Shown one piece after another: positions 28,148 through 35,562 of a stretch of DNA of 64,000 nt. The notes under the pieces are model-generated. The model was not told where the DNA came from. It did not search any database and saw nothing but the letters and a program-made list of their open reading frames with translations. This DNA comes from Chryseobacterium sp. CH21 (GTDB lineage Bacteria; Bacteroidota; Bacteroidia; Flavobacteriales; Weeksellaceae). A program made the translations under genes and the position numbers. How positions within the stretch are numbered: position 1 is the stretch's first letter; each line of letters begins with the position of its first letter. The stretch is taken from assembly GCF_004119445.1 (NCBI RefSeq), contig NZ_QICI01000062.1, forward strand, positions 119,463 to 183,462, in the 5' to 3' direction.

Positions 28148-28486
28148 TTAATGTTTATGATTTTTAAAATTGATGATATGACCTGTAATTAAACCTGCAG
28201 CTCCAACATAAATCAGAGGAATATGGACTTCAAACAGGAAATCTGCCAGTATAGAAACGGAAATGAGGCTAATGGATATCCAGAATAGAAATTTCAGCCA
28301 TCGGTTTTCCATTTTCCTTGTTACCCTGAACACAACAACGGCTCCAATACAAAGGAATGCCAGATCTATATAGGGATTGTGTGATATTCCCAACGGAATA
28401 ATCAGCAATAATGGAAAGACAATACAATGAATCAGACATAAAACAGCAGCGGAGATTCCTACAGCATCAAGAATTTTTGATTTCAT
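28148..28486 (-). CDS. MerC-domain membrane protein
   Basis: 112 aa from [10 protein letters not shown] (28486). The longer ATG at 28555 would start inside the promoter/Zur box. Four helices, with [15 protein letters not shown] carrying the CxxxC metal motif in the first. MerC proteins move mercury or other divalent metals across the inner membrane. With the 4-bp-spaced COG0523 gene and the Zur boxes, a zinc-related role is likely. Confidence 0.85.
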   Translation of the reverse strand: MKSKILDAVGISAAVLCLIHCIVFPLLLIIPLGISHNPYIDLAFLCIGAVVVFRVTRKMENRWLKFLFWISISLISVSILADFLFEVHIPLIYVGAAGLITGHIINFKNHKH

Positions 28487-28511
28487 AATAGCATGGATTA
28501 ATTTTCTTAGC

Positions 28512-28564
28512 GTAACTTTGTTGCAAAAGTATAGATAAAAATTTAAATAACGCAACTTTGTTGC
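28512..28564. promoter_or_regulatory. Two Zur-type boxes with divergent promoters
   Basis: Box 1 GTAAC-TTT-GTTGC (28512-28524) and box 2 GCAAC-TTT-GTTGC (28552-28564, perfect) have centres 40 bp apart. On minus, TACTTTTG (28531-28524) with TTG (complement of 28553-28555) at 21 nt gives a merC promoter whose -33 is inside box 2. On plus, TAACTTTG (28513-28520) inside box 1 is a -7 for the Fur-family gene. Both promoters would be occluded by repressor binding. Confidence 0.8.
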
Positions 28565-28572
28565 ATTAAAAT

Positions 28573-28962
28573 ATGAAACAGGTCAGAAATACACATGCTA
28601 AAACGGAAATTTTAAACCTTATCAATGGTTCAGATGTAGCCCTTACCCATTCTGATATTCAGAAGAAATTGGGAGATCTGTGTAATAGAGTAACCATTTA
28701 CAGGGTTTTGGAAAGGCTTGAAAATGAAGGTGAAATACACAAGATCGTTAATATTGACGGGGTAGTGAATTTTGCAAAGTGCAGTGGAAAGTGCAGTCAT
28801 GAACAGCATTTTCACAATCATGTTCATTTCAACTGCAAAGAATGTCATTCTGTAACATGCATTGAAAATGCGATTCCGGAAATCAGCTTGCCAGAACACT
28901 TTATTGCACAGGAATATAATTTTATTATCAGCGGGATCTGCCCGAAATGTGCTGATGCATAA
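28573..28962 (+). CDS. Fur-family regulator, Zur-like
   Basis: 129 aa. The winged helix has HSDIQKKLGDLCNRVTIYRVLERLENEGEI. The C-terminal domain carries HFHNHVHF with FNCKECHS and ICPKC, the two CxxC pairs of the structural zinc site. It is divergent from merC-COG0523 with two matching palindromes in a 90-bp gap. The same palindrome precedes a TonB receptor 14 kb away. Zinc rather than iron is inferred from the target genes. Confidence 0.88.
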   Translation: MKQVRNTHAKTEILNLINGSDVALTHSDIQKKLGDLCNRVTIYRVLERLENEGEIHKIVNIDGVVNFAKCSGKCSHEQHFHNHVHFNCKECHSVTCIENAIPEISLPEHFIAQEYNFIISGICPKCADA

Positions 28963-28966
28963 AAAT

Positions 28967-29004
28967 AAAAAGGCAGAAAAGCGAATTTGCTCATCTGCCT
29001 TTTT
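28967..29004. terminator. Bidirectional hairpin terminator
   Basis: AAAAAGGCAGA pairs with TCTGCCTTTTT, 11 bp with A and T tracts on either side, between the convergent zur-like gene and the next gene. Confidence 0.85.
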
Positions 29005-29021
29005 ACCCTTTTATAAAGGTG

Positions 29022-29507
29022 TTATAAAGAAGAGATGTAAACTTCTATTTTGGTTCCGTCATAATTGAAGGTACCATCAGAATTTCTTTTGCCCAAAACC
29101 CACTTCATATCTACAGGCACAGACCACGCAGATCCTAAAGAAAATCCGTTAACAGATCTTATTTCATTTCCGTTTCCTGTAGTTATAGCAGAGTGAAAGA
29201 ACGTTTTATCAATAAGTCTGTAGAAACCAATGGCTTTTCCTGCCGGAATGGGTGAATATCCATCCCATTTTTCTCCCGCCGGATAATTGAATAATGTTAG
29301 CCATTTCTGTCCTGCAGATTCTGCAAGCTGATTAGGACTTATCCTGGCTCCACGCATATACAATGCATAGGCTACCACATCATGACATACTCCACTGTTG
29401 TATTTCGAAATATTCTCTTCCCCGGAGAGAATGGCGTGGGCAACGGGTGCCCTTTCTGATAGGGATAGCTGAGCCTTCCTGGCTCCTTCTGGTGTAATAA
29501 AAGACAT
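29022..29507 (-). CDS. Uncharacterised protein with a Cys/His pair
   Basis: 161 aa, no signal peptide or membrane helix. I do not recognise the family. A Cys-His-containing helix start (SGVCHDVVAYALYMRG, about residue 40) and a later FFHSAIT segment (about residue 105) are spaced like the nucleophile and base of papain/NlpC-fold proteins, but this is only suggestive. It is a single gene with a shared terminator downstream. The start at 29507 is the only ATG before the conserved-looking region. Confidence 0.55.
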   Translation of the reverse strand: MSFITPEGARKAQLSLSERAPVAHAILSGEENISKYNSGVCHDVVAYALYMRGARISPNQLAESAGQKWLTLFNYPAGEKWDGYSPIPAGKAIGFYRLIDKTFFHSAITTGNGNEIRSVNGFSLGSAWSVPVDMKWVLGKRNSDGTFNYDGTKIEVYISSL

Positions 29508-29588
29508 ATTGTAATATTTTGTTTGGTATGGTAAAGATACAGCTTTAAAATTTAATCACTCATATTGGAAAATATATTCAATAGGAAC

Positions 29589-29696
29589 GGGCTTTAGCCC
29601 ATTTTAATAATATGCATAAAATCCTATGGCTTCAGCCAAAGCTTAATATTCGTAAAGTCTTATACAGAAATAAAAAACAAGCGGGCTTTAGCCCGC
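29589..29696. repeat. Cluster of three short extragenic palindromes
   Basis: GGGCTTTAGCCC (29589-29600), TGGCTTCAGCCA (29627-29638) and GCGGGCTTTAGCCCGC (29681-29696) share the core GGCTTnAGCC. They fill the gap between two minus-strand genes. Confidence 0.7.
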
Positions 29697-29724
29697 TACT
29701 ATTAATCAAAATGATCAAAATTTT

Positions 29725-30939
29725 CTAACAATAAAACATGCATTCATAGCTGAAAAGCTTTCCATCTTTAAACGTGAAAATAAAGAGTCCTGCATCTCCA
29801 TTCTGAATGTGATATTCATGTGGAGAGGAAATCCAGCGTGAAGAAAGTAAATCTCCAAAATGGATAACGAAATTCTTTTCATCATAATTAGAATCCATAT
29901 GTTCGTTTCCTAAAACCACGGCTTCACCATTGCTAAAAGACATTTTGTAAATACTTCCGGAGACTTTTCCTTTGTATTCTTCAAAGGCTGCAATGATATT
30001 AGGATTTTTATAAAAATACTGAGGTTCCCAACCACATTCAGGAGTATTGGGAATCTCTTTTACTTTTTGCATTTCTAATTGTTTTACCTGTGTATCTGTG
30101 ATCTTCCCATCAAAAAGTTGAGTTTCTTTCCACATAAAATGCATATTCAAAGCCTTTAATTTTTTTTCATAAGCTTCAGTTCCTGGTTTTTTCGCAAATT
30201 GATCTGCCAGAAGAAGTTCAAAGTCGATATCTATCTTTGGGTTTTCTTTTCCCGCATGGGTGTAAGATTCTTTCCAATAATTCAATGCTTGTTTAAGGTT
30301 TTTATCTTCAGTCCATGCTATTTCACGTAATCTTCCAACTTGGGTCAGTTCTTTTTCCTGATTTTTGCCCTTTACAGTCAGATATTCTTTCAGAACTTTG
30401 TCGTAGGTAATTTCACCACCCAGATATTTCATTTGAATATATTCAGGATTTTCGTGGAAATGATCACCAATATAGACCCAGCCATCCTGATATAACGGGA
30501 CATAATCAATACAAATCAACTCATTTAAACTTGCTCTGCGGGTTGCAGTGCTTTCTGTGGTAGGTGCTTTTCTTACCCGCAGTTCAGAAACCTGTACATA
30601 GAAATGTGGACATTGATATCCTTGTGCTCCGCGATAGAAATACTGAGCCGGTTCGCCAGCAGATTTTTTTCCGCGCATAGATTTTTGCAAAGACTGGCGG
30701 TCTATAAAACCAATATCTCCGTTACTTACCTGTACTTTATATTGTGTTTGGGTGGAATCCAGGACATAAACAGGAGCTTCGGTAGAAAATATTCCTAAAA
30801 GATCCTTATTATTGTCATTTTCACGATAAAGATGACCCCATTCTGAGGTATAGACTGGATGAACTCCGGCATTTTGAGCCTGGATATTGTAGAAGCAGCA
30901 CTGGATAATACCAGAGGCCAATAGTATCTTATTCAACAT
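29725..30939 (-). CDS. Secreted protein with SH3-like domains, function unknown
   Basis: 404 aa from MLNKILLASG (30939), which begins a signal peptide ending NIQAQ. The open frame extends 70 codons further up, but that part looks non-coding on this strand. Residues about 45-75 (EAPVYVLDSTQTQYKVQVSNG) and 105-145 (LRVRKAPTTESTATRRASLNELICIDYVPL region) resemble bacterial SH3 folds. The C-terminal half, with GGEITYDKVLKEYL, is alpha-rich and unassigned. It probably acts in the periplasm. Confidence 0.7.
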   Translation of the reverse strand: MLNKILLASGIIQCCFYNIQAQNAGVHPVYTSEWGHLYRENDNNKDLLGIFSTEAPVYVLDSTQTQYKVQVSNGDIGFIDRQSLQKSMRGKKSAGEPAQYFYRGAQGYQCPHFYVQVSELRVRKAPTTESTATRRASLNELICIDYVPLYQDGWVYIGDHFHENPEYIQMKYLGGEITYDKVLKEYLTVKGKNQEKELTQVGRLREIAWTEDKNLKQALNYWKESYTHAGKENPKIDIDFELLLADQFAKKPGTEAYEKKLKALNMHFMWKETQLFDGKITDTQVKQLEMQKVKEIPNTPECGWEPQYFYKNPNIIAAFEEYKGKVSGSIYKMSFSNGEAVVLGNEHMDSNYDEKNFVIHFGDLLSSRWISSPHEYHIQNGDAGLFIFTFKDGKLFSYECMFYC

Positions 30940-31150
30940 ATTGTAATTGGTGTCTGCAAAATATTTTATGTTTTTGCAGATGGGTTTATAATGGTTTACA
31001 TAGTTATTCCTCAAAAATACTGAAAAATGAGAGTTTGTTCCAAAGTTATTGTTATTCAGAATGGGTATAAATTCCATCCTAATCACATGCCGGCGTTGGG
31101 TAGCGTAAATAAAAATACTATTTTTATCGGCCAAAAAGTAAACACTCAAT

Positions 31151-31642
31151 ATGCCGACTGATGCTTCTCACAAGCTGATTCCGATGACCACTTTCGTGCT
31201 GGAATATTATTCACACGAAGGATATGCCGATCTTCAGATTTTGAATCTGATGAATAATTATGCTAATTTTTTAAAGAAGCGTTTGACCCTTGGGATGTTT
31301 GTTCCTGTAGATTCAAAAGGAAATATCCTGAAAGAACCTAAAAATTATTCTGAGTGGAAATCTCTTGATCATAATGATGGAAAAAGAACAGATATTGCCG
31401 GATTTGAAGAATATGCTGAATATCAGAAAGCTGAGCAAAACTGTATGTTTGAAGCATTCAAAGTAGATTACAATGGATATTCAAAAGTGAGAATTGTTGC
31501 TGCATACGACCCTTCCATTGAATTGTCTTTTAACAAAAATGATCTGATCCCTTCAGGATTCAATGATGTAGAATCACTTACAGTTTTTGATGATATTTTC
31601 TTAACGTCCAGTGCATTAAAAGCGATTGGTATTAAAAGATAA
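31151..31642 (+). CDS. Uncharacterised protein, possibly 5'-truncated by a frameshift
   Basis: 163 aa, no recognised domain. The ATGs at 31151 and 31184 are both weak starts. A coding-like stretch in another frame begins at ATG 31027 (MRVCSKVIVIQNGYKFHPNH, then IGQKVNTQYAD), ends near 31135, and would lead into SHKLIPMTTFVLEYY after a frame change. If so the true protein is about 205 aa. Motifs such as LTLGMFVPVDSKGNILKEP and an FEEYAEYQKAEQNCMFEAF segment appear globular. It lies head to head with the SH3 protein gene. Confidence 0.55.
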   Translation: MPTDASHKLIPMTTFVLEYYSHEGYADLQILNLMNNYANFLKKRLTLGMFVPVDSKGNILKEPKNYSEWKSLDHNDGKRTDIAGFEEYAEYQKAEQNCMFEAFKVDYNGYSKVRIVAAYDPSIELSFNKNDLIPSGFNDVESLTVFDDIFLTSSALKAIGIKR

Positions 31643-31664
31643 AAATATAATCTCTATTAAGGAA

Positions 31665-32519
31665 TTACTTTGCTGTTGATTTCTTTTTAAACTCTGAAGG
31701 AGACATTTCTTTATATCCTTTGAATATTTTATTGAAATGGCTGGCATCATTAAAACCCAGCTTATCTGCAATTTCACTGATATTGTAATGACTTTGAAGT
31801 AAAAGCTTTTCTGCTGTTTTTATTCTATACTGCATAATATGCTGCTGTATAGAGAAGCCCGTTTGTTTTTTGATATAAATACTGATATAGTTTGGGGAAA
31901 GCATAAACTCTCTGGCCAAATTTTCAATTTTCATTTTATCTGCATCCAAAGCATTGACATTAATATAATACAGGATTCTTTCAATTCTGCTTACATTCTG
32001 TATAACCCAGTCTTTAGTAGTAACATTGTTCATTGTATTCCGAATAAGAATGGTCATAATTGCAGAAAAAAGATCAGCCGTTATTTCTTTATTATATGTG
32101 TTCTTATGGTTGAATTCATACAGAAGAATCCGGGCAAGCTGTAGCAGGTGTACCCTATCTGTTTTACTTTTAATCACGGATTCATATACAAAAGAATGAT
32201 CTTCCATCAGGAGTTGAACTACTTTTTTTAGTTCATTCTTTTTATTAGACAAGAGGTTTTCCCAGATATATTGTTCTGTAAATTTTATATAAATAAATTT
32301 TGTTTTGCTTTTAATCGAAAATTCATGACCATCACTGGGCCTTAGGAGAAAAACATCTCCTTTTTTGTAGGGAAAAGTAATACTGTTGAGATGATGAAAT
32401 CCTTTTCCATTTTCGATAATAATCAATTCATAAAAGTTATGATTGTGATATTCTATATCCCAGGTTTCTTTTTCAATACTGAAAACATTAAAAGAATTGA
32501 AATTTACAATTCGCTTCAT
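31665..32519 (-). CDS. AraC family transcriptional regulator
   Basis: 284 aa. An N-terminal cupin-like sensing domain (YHNHNFYELIIIENGKGFHH) is followed by two HTHs at the C-terminus (ENLAREFMLSPNYISIYIKKQTG and ISEIADKLGFNDASHFNKIF). It is divergent from the polysaccharide deacetylase gene, a likely target. Confidence 0.9.
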   Translation of the reverse strand: MKRIVNFNSFNVFSIEKETWDIEYHNHNFYELIIIENGKGFHHLNSITFPYKKGDVFLLRPSDGHEFSIKSKTKFIYIKFTEQYIWENLLSNKKNELKKVVQLLMEDHSFVYESVIKSKTDRVHLLQLARILLYEFNHKNTYNKEITADLFSAIMTILIRNTMNNVTTKDWVIQNVSRIERILYYINVNALDADKMKIENLAREFMLSPNYISIYIKKQTGFSIQQHIMQYRIKTAEKLLLQSHYNISEIADKLGFNDASHFNKIFKGYKEMSPSEFKKKSTAK

Positions 32520-32609
32520 TGAAGGTTGGATTTTTACAAATTTACCATTAATTTTTACAATATATCATACTTGTTTATTGATCAATTTTGTACTGTAAAT
32601 ACATTCACA

Positions 32610-33593
32610 ATGAAATACATAAGACAAACCATATTGCTGCTTGCTTCAACAATCGCTTTGATGTCCTTTTCTGATTGTCATGATGGGGGTAAAACAGATA
32701 AAAAACAACAGCATACAATTCAGACTTCAGCTAAAAAATACTGGCCTAATGGAGCTCAATTGGTTATTTCTGTTTCTATGCAGTTTGAAACAGGCGGACA
32801 GCCAGAGGGTGCAGAAAGTCCATTCAGCGGAACTCCCCTGCCTAAAGGAAAACCCGATCTTCCGGCAGAAAGCTGGTATCGATATGGAGGAAATGAAGGC
32901 ATTTATCGTATGCTGGATTTATGGAAAAAATATGATATTAAAGTTACGTCTCATATAGTGGGAACAGCTGCTGAAAGATATCCCGAAGTGGCCAAAGCCA
33001 TTGCAAGCGGAGGGCATGAAATTGCAGCCCATGGTATTGCGTGGGACAATCAGTGGAATAAAAACTATGCTGATGAGCTGAATTTTATAAAAGAAGGTGT
33101 GGATGTTGTTGAAAAGATTACAGGCCAGAAAGCTGTTGGTTATAACGCTAACTGGCTAAGAAGAAGTCCGAACACCCTTAAAATATTACAGGAACTTGGT
33201 TTTCTGTATCATATAGATGACTTAAGCCATGATGAACCTTTCATTACCAAAGTGAAAGGGAAAAATTTTGTTGTTATTCCTTATACATTGCGTAACAATG
33301 ATATTGTTAACATTGAAGGAAAGCACTGGAGTCCGGATCAGTTTCTGGCACAGCTGAAATTTGAATTTGACCGTCTTTATGAAGAAGGAGCTTCAAAGAG
33401 AAGAATGATGAGCATCAGTTTTCACGACAGAATTGGTGGCACTCCTGCAATGGTGCACGCTATGGAGGAGTTTATTAAATATACCAAAGAAAAACAGGGA
33501 GTAGTCTTTATGAGAAAGGATGATATCGCTAAAATGGTGATCAATGATCCCAATACTCCGGTTGATAATAGCGAAGAAAAGTTTAATAAGTAA
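32610..33593 (+). CDS. Polysaccharide deacetylase family protein (PuuE/allantoinase-like)
   Basis: 327 aa from MKYIRQTILL (32610), which opens a signal peptide; the ATG 28 codons upstream is less likely. A NodB-type domain covers about residues 45-290: GAQLVISVSMQFETGG, VTSHIVGTAAERYP, GGHEIAAHG, then ISFHDRIGG. The usual TFDDG metal Asp pair is not seen at the first position, and this sequence instead resembles the PuuE-like subgroup (allantoinase or other non-chitin substrates). It is exported. It is divergent from AraC across about 90 bp. The exact substrate is unknown. Confidence 0.8.
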   Translation: MKYIRQTILLLASTIALMSFSDCHDGGKTDKKQQHTIQTSAKKYWPNGAQLVISVSMQFETGGQPEGAESPFSGTPLPKGKPDLPAESWYRYGGNEGIYRMLDLWKKYDIKVTSHIVGTAAERYPEVAKAIASGGHEIAAHGIAWDNQWNKNYADELNFIKEGVDVVEKITGQKAVGYNANWLRRSPNTLKILQELGFLYHIDDLSHDEPFITKVKGKNFVVIPYTLRNNDIVNIEGKHWSPDQFLAQLKFEFDRLYEEGASKRRMMSISFHDRIGGTPAMVHAMEEFIKYTKEKQGVVFMRKDDIAKMVINDPNTPVDNSEEKFNK

Positions 33594-33701
33594 AGAAGCA
33601 GGAGGCTGGAAGAAGGATGTTATTGAAGCCTGAAAAGTCCTTTTTTGACCAATATATCTTCCAACCTCTAGCTTCCTTCTCCCAAACCAAAAATTACTTT
33701 T
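33594..33701. repeat. Imperfect inverted repeat between genes
   Basis: GGCTGGAAGA (33604-33613) and TCTTCCAACC (33657-33666) are inverted with one mismatch, about 43 nt apart. It may act as a terminator or be a dispersed repeat. Confidence 0.4.
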
Positions 33702-34091
33702 ATGAATAATATAAAAACAGCCTATTTTTTTCTTCGAGTATCTATGGGAATAAACCTTTTAGGACACGGATTGGTCCGTCTCGTAAAACTACAGGACTTT
33801 GCATCAGGAATGATGAAAGGTTTTGAAACAAGCTGGCTTCCACAGCCATTGGTACAACTCTTCGGAGTTACACTTCCCTTTCTGGAATTTCTCATCGGAT
33901 TATTGCTGATGATTGGTTTTAAAACCCGTATTGCTACCATAGCAGGAGCTTCTCTGATTATTCTGTTACTTTTTGGAAGCAGTACCATTGAAAATTGGGA
34001 AGCAATGGGTATCCAGATGATCTATGCGGGTCTATTTTACATTCTGATCAGCAGAATTGATGATAATCATCTGGCTTTGGACAGGAAATGA
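33702..34091 (+). CDS. DoxX family membrane protein
   Basis: 129 aa with four helices: FLRVSMGINLLGHGLVRL, then FGVTLPFLEFLIGLLLMIGF, IATIAGASLIILLLFG and MGIQMIYAGLFYILIS. This is the DoxX-like pattern seen next to many oxidoreductases. Function unassigned. No operon partner is obvious. Confidence 0.8.
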   Translation: MNNIKTAYFFLRVSMGINLLGHGLVRLVKLQDFASGMMKGFETSWLPQPLVQLFGVTLPFLEFLIGLLLMIGFKTRIATIAGASLIILLLFGSSTIENWEAMGIQMIYAGLFYILISRIDDNHLALDRK

Positions 34092-34279
34092 TAAAAAGTA
34101 AACTGTAAATACCGGGAAAGTAAAGAAAACAAAGAGTATATTATTCCCCCATATTATTATCTTTATTTTTCCGTTTTTTTCATCTCCAGAGGTTATTGAG
34201 AAATACAATTTTTAAAGAGTTTCAGATCAAAAAATAAGTATAAATATTTTACTATATTTGTCGTCATTGAAAGGAATTT

Positions 34280-34645
34280 ATGTTGAAAAAGAATGAATTA
34301 CGGCAGTTTATACAGGTATTTAATATATGTTTAATGCTGATTCATTTGGTGATTCTAAAAACTGAAAATTCCAGTCTTTCTTCTTTAAATATAAACCAAA
34401 ACTATAGTCAGGAAGAGACTTCTCATAAAGAATGTGATAAAAATTCACTTGAAGAAAACAACAGAACTCCAATAAAATGCAATAGTAATTATTGTTCCAG
34501 CTTTTCTCTGTTTTTTACCGCTTCTGTTCATTCTTTTGCATTTGAAAAATTTATGGATCAGGAGATAAGCAACCGCCATTTTCTGTATGATGATCCACCC
34601 TATTCTTCATTTTTTAATTCTATCTGGATCCCTCCGAAAATATAA
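34280..34645 (+). CDS. Small Ser/Asn-rich protein with a hydrophobic N-terminus
   Basis: 121 aa, not recognised. One hydrophobic segment at about residues 12-26 (FNICLMLIHLVIL), then a polar region with three Cys (HKECDK, CNSNYCSS) and a C-terminus SIWIPPKI. Proteins of this general shape occur upstream of metal-efflux or DoxX genes in Bacteroidota, but no function follows from that. It is followed by a long hairpin and then a second DoxX gene. Confidence 0.6.
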   Translation: MLKKNELRQFIQVFNICLMLIHLVILKTENSSLSSLNINQNYSQEETSHKECDKNSLEENNRTPIKCNSNYCSSFSLFFTASVHSFAFEKFMDQEISNRHFLYDDPPYSSFFNSIWIPPKI

Positions 34646-34685
34646 ATTTCAGAGGTCGTTAAAATAATGCGATCTGAAATTTATA
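34641..34685. terminator. Hairpin with 13-bp perfect stem
   Basis: TATAAATTTCAGA (34641-34653) and TCTGAAATTTATA (34673-34685) pair perfectly around a 19-nt loop. The stop codon of the small protein lies at the base of the stem. There is no strong T tract, so it may attenuate or stabilise rather than terminate. Confidence 0.6.
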
Positions 34686-34779
34686 CAGAATATCCTACTA
34701 TCAAATCAAAAATCACATGACCAGCTATTGCTCATGGTTTTGTCATGAGGATTTAATCAATTAATGAATTAAAAAAATA

Positions 34780-35346
34780 ATGAAAACAACAATATCAAAC
34801 CTCGAAAAAAATACAGTCAATATTTATGTAATTTGCAGAATACTCATTGGATTATTCTTTTTTATAGCAGGTTTCAACAAACTTTTCCATCCTATTTTTC
34901 AGGGATATATGTTTAATACTATCAATACGATAGGATTTCCATTTCCGCAGTTTACTGCCAGTTTTACTGCTTTTTGTGAGTGTATATTTGGTTTATTTCT
35001 CATGCTGGGTTTCTGGGCAAGAATAAGCTCTGTATTTTTAATGATTATTATACTTGTCGCTTTATTCACCCATGATCTGAGCTCTATTCCCAAAGAACTT
35101 ATTCCCATAAAATCTGAAACCGGAGTTTATGAAATGGATCCTTTTACCTGGCTGAGCTATTTTCTTTACCTGCCTCAGACGTTGTATCTTCTGTTTTTAC
35201 TCCTATTCTTATTTCAGGGATGTTCAGGATTTGGAATTGATACTTTCTTAAAATCAAAATTGGAAAAAATTAATTTCTTAAAGCAGCTCTCTTTTTGGGG
35301 AGCTGTTTTTTTGTTGGATAATCGTAAAGTCGCAAAGTGTTTTTGA
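34780..35346 (+). CDS. DoxX/MauE-like membrane protein (C-terminus probably misread)
   Basis: 188 aa as read. It has four helices starting ICRILIGLFFFIAGFNKLF, with FCECIFGLFLMLGFWARIS, LMIIILVALF and YLLFLLLFLFQ. The reading frame runs through a clear terminator (35281-35312), which is implausible. One extra A in the A6 run at 35264-35269 ends the protein at a TAA (about 35271-35273) after KLEKN, before the hairpin. The true length is then about 164 aa. The membrane family is secure and the tail is not. Confidence 0.75.
   Translation: MKTTISNLEKNTVNIYVICRILIGLFFFIAGFNKLFHPIFQGYMFNTINTIGFPFPQFTASFTAFCECIFGLFLMLGFWARISSVFLMIIILVALFTHDLSSIPKELIPIKSETGVYEMDPFTWLSYFLYLPQTLYLLFLLLFLFQGCSGFGIDTFLKSKLEKINFLKQLSFWGAVFLLDNRKVAKCF
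35281..35312 (+). terminator. Rho-independent terminator inside the apparent ORF end
   Basis: CAGCTC (35284-35289) pairs with GAGCTG (35300-35305), extended by A/T and one G-T pair, followed by a T run (35306-35312). Confidence 0.8.
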
Positions 35347-35535
35347 GTACCACATAAAGAACTACAATGTTTAGAAAATTATTTGAAATAAAGTAAAAAA
35401 CGCAAAGTTTTAATGGTTTCAGATTTTTACTAAAAATGAGTAATGTCAGTATATACATAGACTGTATCATTGATTTTTTCCCCTTGATCTCTCAAACTAA
35501 AGTAAAACATTAAAATCTTTGCGTTAAAAAACACG
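35325..35535. repeat. Repeat-rich spacer with inverted CGCAAAG motifs
   Basis: AACGCAAAGTTTTAAT (about 35399-35414) and ATTAAAATCTTTGCGTT (about 35509-35525) are inverted copies; a TCGCAAAGTG copy lies near 35330. The pair could mark a small palindromic element. No gene is seen. Confidence 0.5.
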
Positions 35536-35562
35536 CTTTTTCCGAAGCTTAATTATTATTTT

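Noticed and set aside
30940..31149. 70-codon N-terminal extension of the SH3 protein
   Set aside because: It precedes a clear signal peptide at 30939 and overlaps the plus-strand coding-like stretch.
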